Source: Alphaproteobacteria bacterium
Lineage (GTDB): Bacteria; Pseudomonadota; Alphaproteobacteria; UBA9219
Assembly (NCBI GenBank): GCA_028865155.1
Contig: JAGWKW010000043.1
Location: 1 to 9,681 of the forward strand
Direction: 5' to 3'
DNA: 9,681 bases
Shown here: in pieces, positions 1-5,969 of the stretch
How positions within the stretch are numbered: position 1 is the first letter of the stretch
How the letters are laid out: the number at the start of each line of letters is the position of its first letter
The notes under the pieces: model-generated
The model's database searches: none
What the model saw: only the letters and a program-made list of their open reading frames with translations
Told to the model about the DNA's origin: nothing
Made by a program: the position numbers and the translations under genes

Positions 1-957
1 AGCATCAGCCAGCACAATTTCCGCGGCGAAGGCGAAGACGCGCGCATCGGTGCCACGATTTCCGGCCTGACCAAGCAGGTCGACACCAGCTTCACCGAAC
101 CCTACTTCCTCGGCCGCAACCTGTCGGCGGGCGTCGACCTGTACGCGTCGCAAAGCGACTACCAGACCTTCAGCTCCTACACCGTCAACAGCGCGGGCAT
201 CGTTTTGCGTGCGGGCTACCCGCTGTCCGACGAAATCCGCCAGAAGCTCAACTACACCTTCCATGGCGACCAGATTCTGAACGTTCCGTCGACCGCCTCG
301 CCCTATATCATCGATCAGGCGGGCACGACCACGACCTCGTCATTCGGCCAGTCGCTGATCTACGACACGCGCGACAGCAAACTGCACCCGACGCTGGGCT
401 TCATCGCCCATCTCGACACCGATATCGCGGGCGCGGGCGGCTCGCGCCAATGGTTCCGCGCCAAGGTCGGCGGCACGCAATATTATCCGATCGCCGATAA
501 ATGGATTCTAAGCGGCACGGCAGAAGCCGGCCAGATCTGGAGCTTCAACGGGCCCACCAAGATCAACGAGCGTTTCTTCCTCGGCGGCGACACGCTGCGC
601 GGCTTCCAATATGCCGGCGTCGGCCCCCGCGATCTGAGCAGCGGCTACAGCGACGCGCTCGGCGGCACGCGTTTCGTGCGCGGCACCGTCGATATGGGCA
701 TGCCGACGCCGCTGCCGGAAGAATTCGGCCTCAGGCTCCATGTCTTCAGCGACGCGGGCATCCTGTCCAATCCGGACGCCAGTTCGGTTACCGGCTACAC
801 GATCGCCAACGATTCCAGCCTGCGCCTGAGCGCCGGCATCGGTATTACATGGGATTCGCCGTTCGGGCCGATCCGGCTCGACTTTGCGGAGCCGATTTTG
901 TATAAGCCTTACGATCAGATCCAGCACATTAATTTCAGCTTCGGCACCAAGTTCTAA
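1..957 (+). CDS. bamA: BamA, outer-membrane protein assembly factor, C-terminal part (5' end outside window)
   Basis: The frame is open from the first base and runs 318 codons to TAA, so the gene starts upstream of the window. The product is the C-terminal part of the Omp85-family barrel that inserts beta-barrel proteins into the outer membrane. Seen in the sequence: a SFTEPYF segment near residue 35, typical of the early barrel of BamA; the RGF motif of the conserved L6 loop, in the context GGDTLRGFQYAGVGPRD, at bases 598-606; DSPFGPIRLDFA near the end; and a final strand ending FSFGTKF with a terminal Phe, the beta-signal pattern. The POTRA domains are not in view. skp follows on the same strand, a known pairing. 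A long palindromic element begins at the last base of the stop codon. BamA is preferred over TamA because of the skp neighbour and the motif wording. Confidence 0.95.
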   Translation, partial: SISQHNFRGEGEDARIGATISGLTKQVDTSFTEPYFLGRNLSAGVDLYASQSDYQTFSSYTVNSAGIVLRAGYPLSDEIRQKLNYTFHGDQILNVPSTASPYIIDQAGTTTTSSFGQSLIYDTRDSKLHPTLGFIAHLDTDIAGAGGSRQWFRAKVGGTQYYPIADKWILSGTAEAGQIWSFNGPTKINERFFLGGDTLRGFQYAGVGPRDLSSGYSDALGGTRFVRGTVDMGMPTPLPEEFGLRLHVFSDAGILSNPDASSVTGYTIANDSSLRLSAGIGITWDSPFGPIRLDFAEPILYKPYDQIQHINFSFGTKF

Positions 958-1101
958 AAACTTGTCCATAAAGGGGATGTATTGGCCTGCAAATCGCGCT
1001 TCCCCGTATTTTCGCTGCTCACGTATGTCGAATACGCTGCGCGCGAAAATGCGGGGAAGCACGATTTTCGACTCAATACATCCCCTTTCTAAACAAGTTT
1101 T
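957..1101. repeat. Long imperfect palindromic element, copy 1, in the bamA-skp gap
   Basis: Two 58-base arms (957-1014 and 1044-1101) pair without any gap: by my count 48 Watson-Crick pairs, 3 G-T and 7 mismatches, around a 29-base centre. The best stems are 970-984 with 1074-1088 (15 of 15) and 991-1014 with 1044-1067 (22 of 24 plus one G-T). Inside the centre a 5-bp tip, CGTAT (1022-1026) with ATACG (1032-1036), closes loop GTCGA and is flanked by unpaired CTGCTCA and CTGCGCG. The core from about 985 to 1073 is related to the element at 9374-9501. It sits between two same-strand genes and should form a strong hairpin in the bamA-skp transcript. It lacks a T-run and so does not look like an ordinary intrinsic terminator. 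Confidence 0.9.
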
Positions 1102-1131
1102 AGTCTCAAATTTTACGGCAAGGAGGCGGCC

Positions 1132-1731
1132 ATGCGCGTTCCCAAGCATCCGGCTTTGATTGCGGCTTTTTGCGCGCTGTTTGTCATGGGGTTCGCTGCG
1201 GACGGCGCGCGCGCCGCTTCGGTTCCGGCCAGACTTCCCGCGCCGGTCATCGCCATCGTCGACGTCCAGCGCATCTTGCAGGAATCGCTGGCATCCAAAA
1301 GCGTCCAGAAACAGCTCGACGCGCAGCGCGCGAAATTCCAGAACGAGATCGAGATCGAGGAAAACGGCCTCAGCAAGGCCGAACGGTCGCTGGCCGATGC
1401 GCGCGACAAGCTTTCGCCTCAGGCCTATGCCGAGCGCGAGCAGGCGCTGCGCCAGCGTTTTTCGGTGGTCGAAAACCATGTCCAGTCGCGGCGCAACGCG
1501 CTCGACGAATCCTATTCGACCGCGATGAATACCGTGCGCGCGGCGCTGCTCCAGGTCGTCGGCGCGGTCGCGCGCGAACACGGCGCGAATGTGGTCATCG
1601 TCAAGCAGCAGGCTTTGTGGACCGACAAGCCGCTCGACATCACCGGCGAAGTTCTGGCGCGGCTCGATAAAAAACTGCCGCAGGTCACGGTGCATATGCC
1701 CGCCGAAGAAACCGGCAAGAAGAAAAAATGA
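1132..1731 (+). CDS. skp: Skp/OmpH-family periplasmic chaperone
   Basis: A 199-residue protein with an N-terminal signal peptide (hydrophobic stretch about residues 8-22, likely cleavage after ARA near residue 28). It then has the family's opening strand VIAIVDVQRILQES (39-52), a long charged helical region (about 55-140) of the kind that forms the Skp tentacles, and a closing VVIVKQQALW segment (154-163) that returns to the body strands. Skp holds unfolded outer-membrane proteins in the periplasm and hands them to the BAM complex, which fits its place after bamA. The start is set by a full AAGGAGG site at 1120-1126, five bases before the ATG. The tail is lysine-rich (GKKKK). Its stop overlaps the start of the next gene as ATGA. 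In many alphaproteobacteria lpxD follows skp; it does not here. Confidence 0.93.
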   Translation: MRVPKHPALIAAFCALFVMGFAADGARAASVPARLPAPVIAIVDVQRILQESLASKSVQKQLDAQRAKFQNEIEIEENGLSKAERSLADARDKLSPQAYAEREQALRQRFSVVENHVQSRRNALDESYSTAMNTVRAALLQVVGAVAREHGANVVIVKQQALWTDKPLDITGEVLARLDKKLPQVTVHMPAEETGKKKK

Positions 1732-2483
1732 CGGTGGGGCAGGATCCGACGGCGGCCGTCCTGATCATCGGCAACGAAATCCTGTCGGGCCGCACGCAGG
1801 ACGTCAACCTGAACGCCATTGCCCGCGGCCTCGGCGCGGTCGGCATCCCGGTCAGGGAAGCCCGCGTCGTTCCCGACACCAGATCCGCAATCGTCGAGGC
1901 GCTCAATATCCTGCGCGCGCAGCATACTTATGTATTCACGACCGGCGGCATCGGGCCTACGCATGACGATATCACGGTCGATGCCGTCGCGGCTGCGTTC
2001 GGCGTTCCGGCGATCGAAAACCCTGCCGCGCGCGCCGTGCTGGTCGACCATTACGGCGCGGACCGCCTGACGCCTGCGCGGTTGCGCATGGCGCGGACGC
2101 CGCAAGGGGCCGAACTTGTCGCCAATCCGGTCAGCGCCGCGCCCGGCATCAAAATCGGCAACGTTTTCATTCTGGCAGGCGTGCCCGACGTGATGCGGGC
2201 GATGCTCGACGGCATCATACCGACCCTGCGACCGGGGCCCGCCATTTACAGCAAAACCGTTTCCGCCTATATCGCGGAAAGCGTCATTGCCGAAGGTCTG
2301 GGTGCGATCGCGGCGCGTTTCGCGCAGCTTGATATAGGGTCTTATCCGTGGGTGCGGGACGGGCGTTTCGGCACCGCGCTTGTCGCGCGTGGCACCGACG
2401 AACAGGCGGTCGCAAAAGCGGCGGAAGAAATTATGGAACTGGTTCTGGCGATGGGCGCCGAAATCACTTCTTCGGCGGCGTAA
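1728..2483 (+). CDS. CinA N-terminal-type protein (MoaB/Mog-like molybdopterin-binding fold, COG1058)
   Basis: A 251-residue protein matching the N-terminal domain of competence/damage-inducible protein CinA. Visible motifs are VLIIGNEILSGRTQDVN (11-27), TTGGIGPTHDDITVDAV (71-87), RLRMARTPQGAELVANPVSAAPGI (117-140) and the NVFILAGVPDVMRAML segment (144-159), in family order. Full-length CinA is about 400 residues and carries a C-terminal nicotinamide-nucleotide amidase domain (PncC). That domain is absent here, so only the cofactor-binding-like half is present, as in many alphaproteobacterial homologues. The substrate cannot be told from sequence; some relatives have been linked to nucleotide-pyrophosphate hydrolysis. 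The ATG overlaps the skp stop by four bases, suggesting translational coupling. The last 20 bases overlap the convergent gene on the minus strand. Confidence 0.88.
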   Translation: MTVGQDPTAAVLIIGNEILSGRTQDVNLNAIARGLGAVGIPVREARVVPDTRSAIVEALNILRAQHTYVFTTGGIGPTHDDITVDAVAAAFGVPAIENPAARAVLVDHYGADRLTPARLRMARTPQGAELVANPVSAAPGIKIGNVFILAGVPDVMRAMLDGIIPTLRPGPAIYSKTVSAYIAESVIAEGLGAIAARFAQLDIGSYPWVRDGRFGTALVARGTDEQAVAKAAEEIMELVLAMGAEITSSAA

Positions 2484-2814
2484 CGGGCGTTGCCGTCTTC
2501 GGCGCGGCGACGCTGCCGTTCTTTTGTTCCGGTTTTTTCTCCGCGGGCGCGGGCAGCGGAACGGCGGGACCGGCGCGGTGCATGCCCTGCATCGCTTCGG
2601 GAAGGTTGAAAAGGGGATGCGGGCTGCCGGGGCCGAAGCTTTTGTAAAAGGCGGCAAGCCCAAGGAAGATCGCGAGCCACAGCGCGACGTTGCGCAAAAT
2701 ACGGCCGCGGTTGAAAGCGAAGATGTTGGGCGCGAGGAAAATCACAAGCGCGACCAGCATCAGCCCGGTCAGGATCATGGATGTGTGGGACATGGAAGAA
2801 ACCCGGTATGCCAT
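2464..2814 (-). CDS. Small two-helix membrane protein of unknown function
   Basis: I do not recognise the family. From the ATG at 2812-2814 the protein is 116 residues. Features are a short N-terminus (MAYRVSSMSHTSM), a first membrane helix ILTGLMLVALVIFL, a short polar turn with APNIFAFNRGRILRN, a second helix VALWLAIFLGLAAFY, then a Pro/Ala/Lys-rich tail (PAPAEKKPEQ, TPVTPPKK) that is probably disordered. The arrangement suggests a hairpin membrane anchor. The start is uncertain: ATG 2791-2793 gives 109 residues, and the frame stays open to 3003, but that extension would translate the G-rich repeat and looks non-coding. GGAGAG lies 14 bases before the chosen ATG, which is farther than usual. 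The gene converges on, and overlaps by 20 bases, the CinA-like gene. No terminator is visible between them. Confidence 0.65.
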   Translation of the reverse strand: MAYRVSSMSHTSMILTGLMLVALVIFLAPNIFAFNRGRILRNVALWLAIFLGLAAFYKSFGPGSPHPLFNLPEAMQGMHRAGPAVPLPAPAEKKPEQKNGSVAAPKTATPVTPPKK

Positions 2815-2929
2815 GGTAAAGACGTTTTCTCTCCATAGCCTATCCGGCGCTTCGCGTAAACGAAAAGCGGTAAAAAGCAATATCGCTGCTAAAATCAAAG
2901 AACCCACGCGCCGCAAGAGGAATGGTATT

Positions 2930-2962
2930 CCCCTCCCCTTGCGGGAGGGGTTAGGGGAGGGG
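2930..2962. repeat. G-rich hairpin with G-quadruplex pattern
   Basis: CCCCTCCC (2930-2937), a five-base loop, then GGGAGGGG (2943-2950) form a perfect 8-bp stem. A second G-rich stretch follows after TTA. The plus strand from 2943 to 2962 has four G runs (2943-2945, 2947-2950, 2954-2957, 2959-2962) separated by 1, 3 and 1 bases, which fits the classical G-quadruplex rule. It lies in the 244-base gap between the start regions of the minus-strand membrane protein and mltA. The open frame through it would read SPNPSRKGRG, a peptide I associate with spurious translation of such G-rich repeats in proteobacteria, so I treat the stretch as non-coding. Confidence 0.75.
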
Positions 2963-2971
2963 TTAGCGGTA

Positions 2972-2991
2972 GCCATTATTCCGGTAATGGC
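2972..2991. repeat. Small perfect palindrome upstream of mltA
   Basis: GCCATTA (2972-2978) and TAATGGC (2985-2991) are exact inverted repeats around TTCCGG. It starts nine bases after the G-rich hairpin and ends 67 bases before the mltA ATG. It could be a transcription-factor site for mltA or for the divergent small membrane-protein gene, or the second half of the same repetitive element. The rest of the gap 2815-3058 shows no gene and no convincing promoter to my eye. Confidence 0.5.
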
Positions 2992-3058
2992 AAGATGGTT
3001 CACTGCATATGCTCTTTATTTGCAATGAAGATGATCAGCAAAACGGAAAGGTTGGATA

Positions 3059-4198
3059 ATGAAGACAAACCCGAAATTCCGCATATCCGCGCTGGCGGCC
3101 CTGATGCTCGCGCTTTCCGCCTGCGCCCTGATTTCGCCCCCGCCGCCGTCCGAACATCTGCATCTCGAACGGGTATCGTTCTCGGCCCTGCCGGGCTGGC
3201 ATGACGATCGCGGCTTCGCGGCGGCGCTTGCCGCCTTCCGCCGCTCCTGCGTCAAGGCGGTTCCGGATTTCGGCGACGCTGCGGCATGGCGGCGCGCTTG
3301 CGACGCGGCGCAGAAAACGCGCGAAACGAATTATTCGGCGCGCGCCTATTTCAAACGGTGGTTCATGCCTTACGCGGCATCCGGCAATGACGGCGCCGAA
3401 GGGCTTTTCACCGGCTATTATGTGCCCGAACTGCGCGGCTCGCCCCGCCGCGGCGGCGTTTACCAGACGCCGCTTTACGCGCCGCCTCTCGACATGATCG
3501 CGGTCGATCTCGGCGCGTTCAAGAAGGATTTGAAAGGCCAGCATATCGTCGGCAAGCTGGCAGGGCGTGAGCTCGTTCCCTACGACGCGCGCGCCAAAAT
3601 CGCGGAAGGCTCTCTGAAAAAACGCGCGCGGCCCCTGGTGTGGGTCAGCAGTCCGATCGACGCGTTCTTTCTCGAAGTCCAGGGCTCGGGCCGCATCCGC
3701 CTGCCCGACGGCAGCATCATGCCGCTCGGCTATGACACCAGCAATGGCCGCGCCTATGTTTCGATCGGGCATCTGATGCTCGAAAACGGCGATTTGCAGC
3801 GGCCCGTGACGATGGGATCGATCCGCGTCTGGCTTGCCGCACATCCGCACGAGGCGCAGCAGGTCATGGATGCCAACCCGTCTTATGTCTTTTTCCGCCG
3901 CCTGCCCAACGCCGACATCATCGGCGCGCAAGGCGTCGCGCTGACGCCGGGGCACAGCCTCGCCGTCGATCCGTCCTTCGTGCCGCTCGGCGCGCCTTTG
4001 TGGCTCGACACGACCGACGCGTCAGGGCGGCCATTGCGCCGCCTGATGGTGGCGCAGGATACGGGAGGTGCTATCAAGGGCCCCGTGCGCGGCGACGTGT
4101 TCTGGGGCGCCGGGCGCGCCGCGGCGCGCGAAGCGGGCGCGATGCAGAATAGCGGGCGCTACTACCTGCTGCTGCCCAAAGGCGTCACGCCTCCATGA
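3059..4198 (+). CDS. mltA: Membrane-bound lytic murein transglycosylase A (lipoprotein)
   Basis: A 379-residue lipoprotein. The signal peptide MKTNPKFRISALAALMLALS leads to lipobox LSAC with the lipidated Cys at residue 22. MltA cleaves the MurNAc-GlcNAc bond of peptidoglycan, forming 1,6-anhydro ends, from the inner face of the outer membrane. Family motifs: FTGYYVPELRGS (117-128), VWVSSPIDAFFLEVQGSGRI (194-213), LGYDTSNGRAYVSIG (223-237), NPSYVFFRR (273-281), and the C-terminal 3D domain with GVALTPGHSLAVDPSFVPLG (292-311) and VAQDTGGAIKGPVRGDVFWG (331-350). Asp334 is the expected catalytic acid and Asp346 a conserved companion. Length is normal. The start is supported by the signal peptide and GGAAAGG seven bases before the ATG. 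The stop overlaps the next gene as ATGA. Confidence 0.96.
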   Translation: MKTNPKFRISALAALMLALSACALISPPPPSEHLHLERVSFSALPGWHDDRGFAAALAAFRRSCVKAVPDFGDAAAWRRACDAAQKTRETNYSARAYFKRWFMPYAASGNDGAEGLFTGYYVPELRGSPRRGGVYQTPLYAPPLDMIAVDLGAFKKDLKGQHIVGKLAGRELVPYDARAKIAEGSLKKRARPLVWVSSPIDAFFLEVQGSGRIRLPDGSIMPLGYDTSNGRAYVSIGHLMLENGDLQRPVTMGSIRVWLAAHPHEAQQVMDANPSYVFFRRLPNADIIGAQGVALTPGHSLAVDPSFVPLGAPLWLDTTDASGRPLRRLMVAQDTGGAIKGPVRGDVFWGAGRAAAREAGAMQNSGRYYLLLPKGVTPP

Positions 4199-4686
4199 GC
4201 GACGAAGACCGGAAAGTCTGGGACTCCTACGCGCGCGGCGTCGCGCGGACGGCGAAACGGAAATCTCCGGCGGCGAAAACCCGACGCAGTGAAACCGCTT
4301 CCGTTGCGCCGTTGCCGAAACAAACAAAAACTCCACCGCCGCAAAAACCGGCCGCCATCCCCGAAGACATATCGCTCGAACGCAGGCGCGAAAAAGCCCT
4401 GCGCGACGGCAGCCTGTCCCTCGACGCGACGCTCGACCTGCACGGCATGGTGCAGGCGGAAGCCTTCGCCGCGCTTGCGGACTTCATGCAGCGCGCGGCG
4501 CGCGGCGGCAAACGGCATCTTCTGGTCGTGACCGGAAAGGGCAAAGGCGGCATGGGCGTTTTGCGCCGGAATTTGCGCGACTGGCTCGCATCGCTGCCGC
4601 AGGCGAAATCCATCCTTGCCATCCGTCCCGCCGCGCCGAAGCACGGCGGCGGCGGCGCGTTTTATGTGCTGATGCGGCGCAAATAG
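4195..4686 (+). CDS. Smr-domain protein (small MutS-related, putative nuclease)
   Basis: A 163-residue protein. The first 60 residues are basic and Pro/Ala-rich with low complexity (for example KQTKTPPPQKPAAIP). The Smr domain follows: LDLHG with DLHG at 81-84, VVTGKGKGG at 111-119, LRRNLRDWL at 123-131 and HGGGGAFYVLMRR at 150-162. Smr domains are found at the C-terminus of MutS2 and as stand-alone proteins, and several have been shown to nick DNA or cleave RNA; the substrate here is unknown. Such genes are often annotated as 'DNA mismatch repair protein MutS', which would be misleading. The ATG overlaps the mltA stop by four bases, an arrangement I associate with alphaproteobacteria. Its TAG is directly followed by the complement of the yraN stop, with no gap and no terminator. 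Confidence 0.92.
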   Translation: MSDEDRKVWDSYARGVARTAKRKSPAAKTRRSETASVAPLPKQTKTPPPQKPAAIPEDISLERRREKALRDGSLSLDATLDLHGMVQAEAFAALADFMQRAARGGKRHLLVVTGKGKGGMGVLRRNLRDWLASLPQAKSILAIRPAAPKHGGGGAFYVLMRRK

Positions 4687-5040
4687 TCAGTCCGCCTGCC
4701 ATGCGTTTTCGATATGCGCGGGCCAGCGGCGCGGCGCCGCAATCATGACGTCGAAACGCAGATCGCAACCGGCAAAGCGCGGATGGCGCAACGTGAAAGC
4801 CTGCAGCGCATTGGCGATCCGCGCGCGCTGCTGCGGCGAAATGGATTCGAGCGCGGCCTCGCGCGTCGCGCGCGCCTTGACCTCGACCGCGACAAGGGTT
4901 TTGCCGCGCGCGGCGACGATGTCGATTTCGCCGACGGGCGTTTTGTAGCGCGAGGCCAGAACGCGGTAAAATTTAAGCCGCAGCGCAAACCGGCACAAAG
5001 CTTCGGCGGCAAGCCCGGTCTGGTAAGACGTGCGCGTCAT
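4687..5040 (-). CDS. yraN: YraN family protein (UPF0102, endonuclease-like fold)
   Basis: A 117-residue protein of normal length for the family. It has the N-terminal GLAAEALCRFAL helix (9-20), RYKTPVGEIDIVAARG (31-46) with Glu38 and Asp40, VAVEVKAR (50-57) with Glu53 and Lys55, and the terminal FDVMIAAP...HIENAW pattern. These acidic and Lys residues form the PD-(D/E)XK nuclease-like signature of the family, though the biological role is not settled. It starts inside the rsmI stop (ATGA, 5037-5040), so the two genes are probably co-translated. In E. coli yraN instead lies downstream of lpoA, on the other side of the divergent rsmI-lpoA junction. Confidence 0.92.
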   Translation of the reverse strand: MTRTSYQTGLAAEALCRFALRLKFYRVLASRYKTPVGEIDIVAARGKTLVAVEVKARATREAALESISPQQRARIANALQAFTLRHPRFAGCDLRFDVMIAAPRRWPAHIENAWQAD

Positions 5041-5969
5041 TTCTTTGTCGTCTTTGCCGGTGCGCGCGCCAGCGCGCGGGCATAGATTTCCTTTTTCGGC
5101 AGTCCCGTCATTGCCGCGACTTCGGCGACCGCATCGCGAACGCTCAACTGCTTCAACCGCGCATCGAGCAGCGCATCGACGTCTATATTCTCGGTTTCAT
5201 CCGCGCCGCGTTCGACCAGAATGACGATCTCGCCTTTGACATCATGCGCCGCATAATGCGCGGCCAGCTCGCCGAGGGTTCCGCGCCGCGTTTCTTCGTG
5301 CAGCTTCGTCAGTTCGCGCGCGACGGCGGCCGCGCGCGCTGCGCCCAAAACTTCGGCAAGGTCGGCAAGGCTTGCCGCAAGCCGTTGCGGCGATTCGTAA
5401 AAAACCAGCGTCGCCTCGGCATGACGAAGCGCGGCGATGTCCTTTTTCCGCGCCGTGCTTTTGGGCGGCAGAAATCCTGCGAACAGAAAACGGTCGGTCG
5501 GCAGCCCGCTGCCTGCCAATGCCGTCAATGCCGCATTCGCGCCGGGAATGACGGTTACGGCATGTCCGGCCTCGCGGCACGCGCGGACGAGGCGAAAGCC
5601 GGGATCGGCGATGGCGGGAAGCCCGGCGTCGCTGATCAGCGCGACGGCCTCGCCTTTTCCGATGCGGCGCAATATGTCGGGCGTCCGCGCATCCTCGTTA
5701 TGGTCGTGGCACGAAAAAAGCGGTTTCTTGATGCCGAACAGGTTCAGCAAAATGCCGCTCGCCCGCGTATCCTCGCACATAACGGCGTCCGCCTGCGCCA
5801 GCGTCGCCAGCGCGCGCAGCGTGATGTCGCCCAGATTGCCGATCGGCGTCGCCACGACATACAGCCCCGGCGGCAGTTTACTTATCGCCCCGTTCCCGCT
5901 AGCCTCGACCGCTTCACGGCCTAACTCCGGGTAATCCAGCGATGAAATCTTCTTTTTTCCTGCGGACAT
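5037..5969 (-). CDS. rsmI: RsmI, 16S rRNA (cytidine1402-2'-O)-methyltransferase
   Basis: A 310-residue protein from ATG 5967-5969. RsmI uses S-adenosylmethionine to 2'-O-methylate C1402 in the decoding centre of 16S rRNA. Motifs: YVVATPIGNLGDITLRAL (37-54), CEDTRASGILLNLFGI (65-80), FSCHDHNE (85-92), ALISDAGLPAIADPGFRLV (110-128), VIPGANAALTALAGSGLPTDRF (140-161) and the C-terminal helix-turn-helix-like SVRDAVAEVAAMTGLPKKEIY. The SDAGLPAIADPG variant stays close to the usual SDAGTP form. The frame is open to 6158, but that extension lies antisense to the next gene and looks non-coding. There is no other ATG, GTG or TTG between 5969 and the first motif, so the start overlaps the divergent lipoprotein gene by 28 bases. 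No clear ribosome-binding site is visible. Confidence 0.93.
   Translation of the reverse strand: MSAGKKKISSLDYPELGREAVEASGNGAISKLPPGLYVVATPIGNLGDITLRALATLAQADAVMCEDTRASGILLNLFGIKKPLFSCHDHNEDARTPDILRRIGKGEAVALISDAGLPAIADPGFRLVRACREAGHAVTVIPGANAALTALAGSGLPTDRFLFAGFLPPKSTARKKDIAALRHAEATLVFYESPQRLAASLADLAEVLGAARAAAVARELTKLHEETRRGTLGELAAHYAAHDVKGEIVILVERGADETENIDVDALLDARLKQLSVRDAVAEVAAMTGLPKKEIYARALARAPAKTTKK

Noticed and set aside
957..1101. Copy 1 as an ordinary intrinsic terminator after bamA
   Set aside because: The stem is far longer than needed, no T-run follows the 3' arm, and skp downstream has a strong start site and is expected to be co-transcribed. Partial termination or mRNA processing remains possible.
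508..1695. Long open frame on the minus strand across bamA and skp
   Set aside because: It lies antisense to two clearly recognised genes and crosses the palindromic element. Its composition is the Arg/Ala-rich type produced by reading GC-rich genes backwards, and no motif is visible.
1512..2663. Long open frame on the minus strand across skp and the CinA-like gene
   Set aside because: Antisense to recognised genes, Arg-rich, with no family pattern.
2815..3003. N-terminal extension of the small membrane protein up to 3003
   Set aside because: It would translate the G-rich hairpin (SPNPSRKGRG) and AT-rich spacer. An ATG nearer the membrane helices fits better.
3035..3955. Open frame of about 300 codons antisense to mltA
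   Set aside because: mltA is certain on the other strand; this frame shows only codon-position shadowing.
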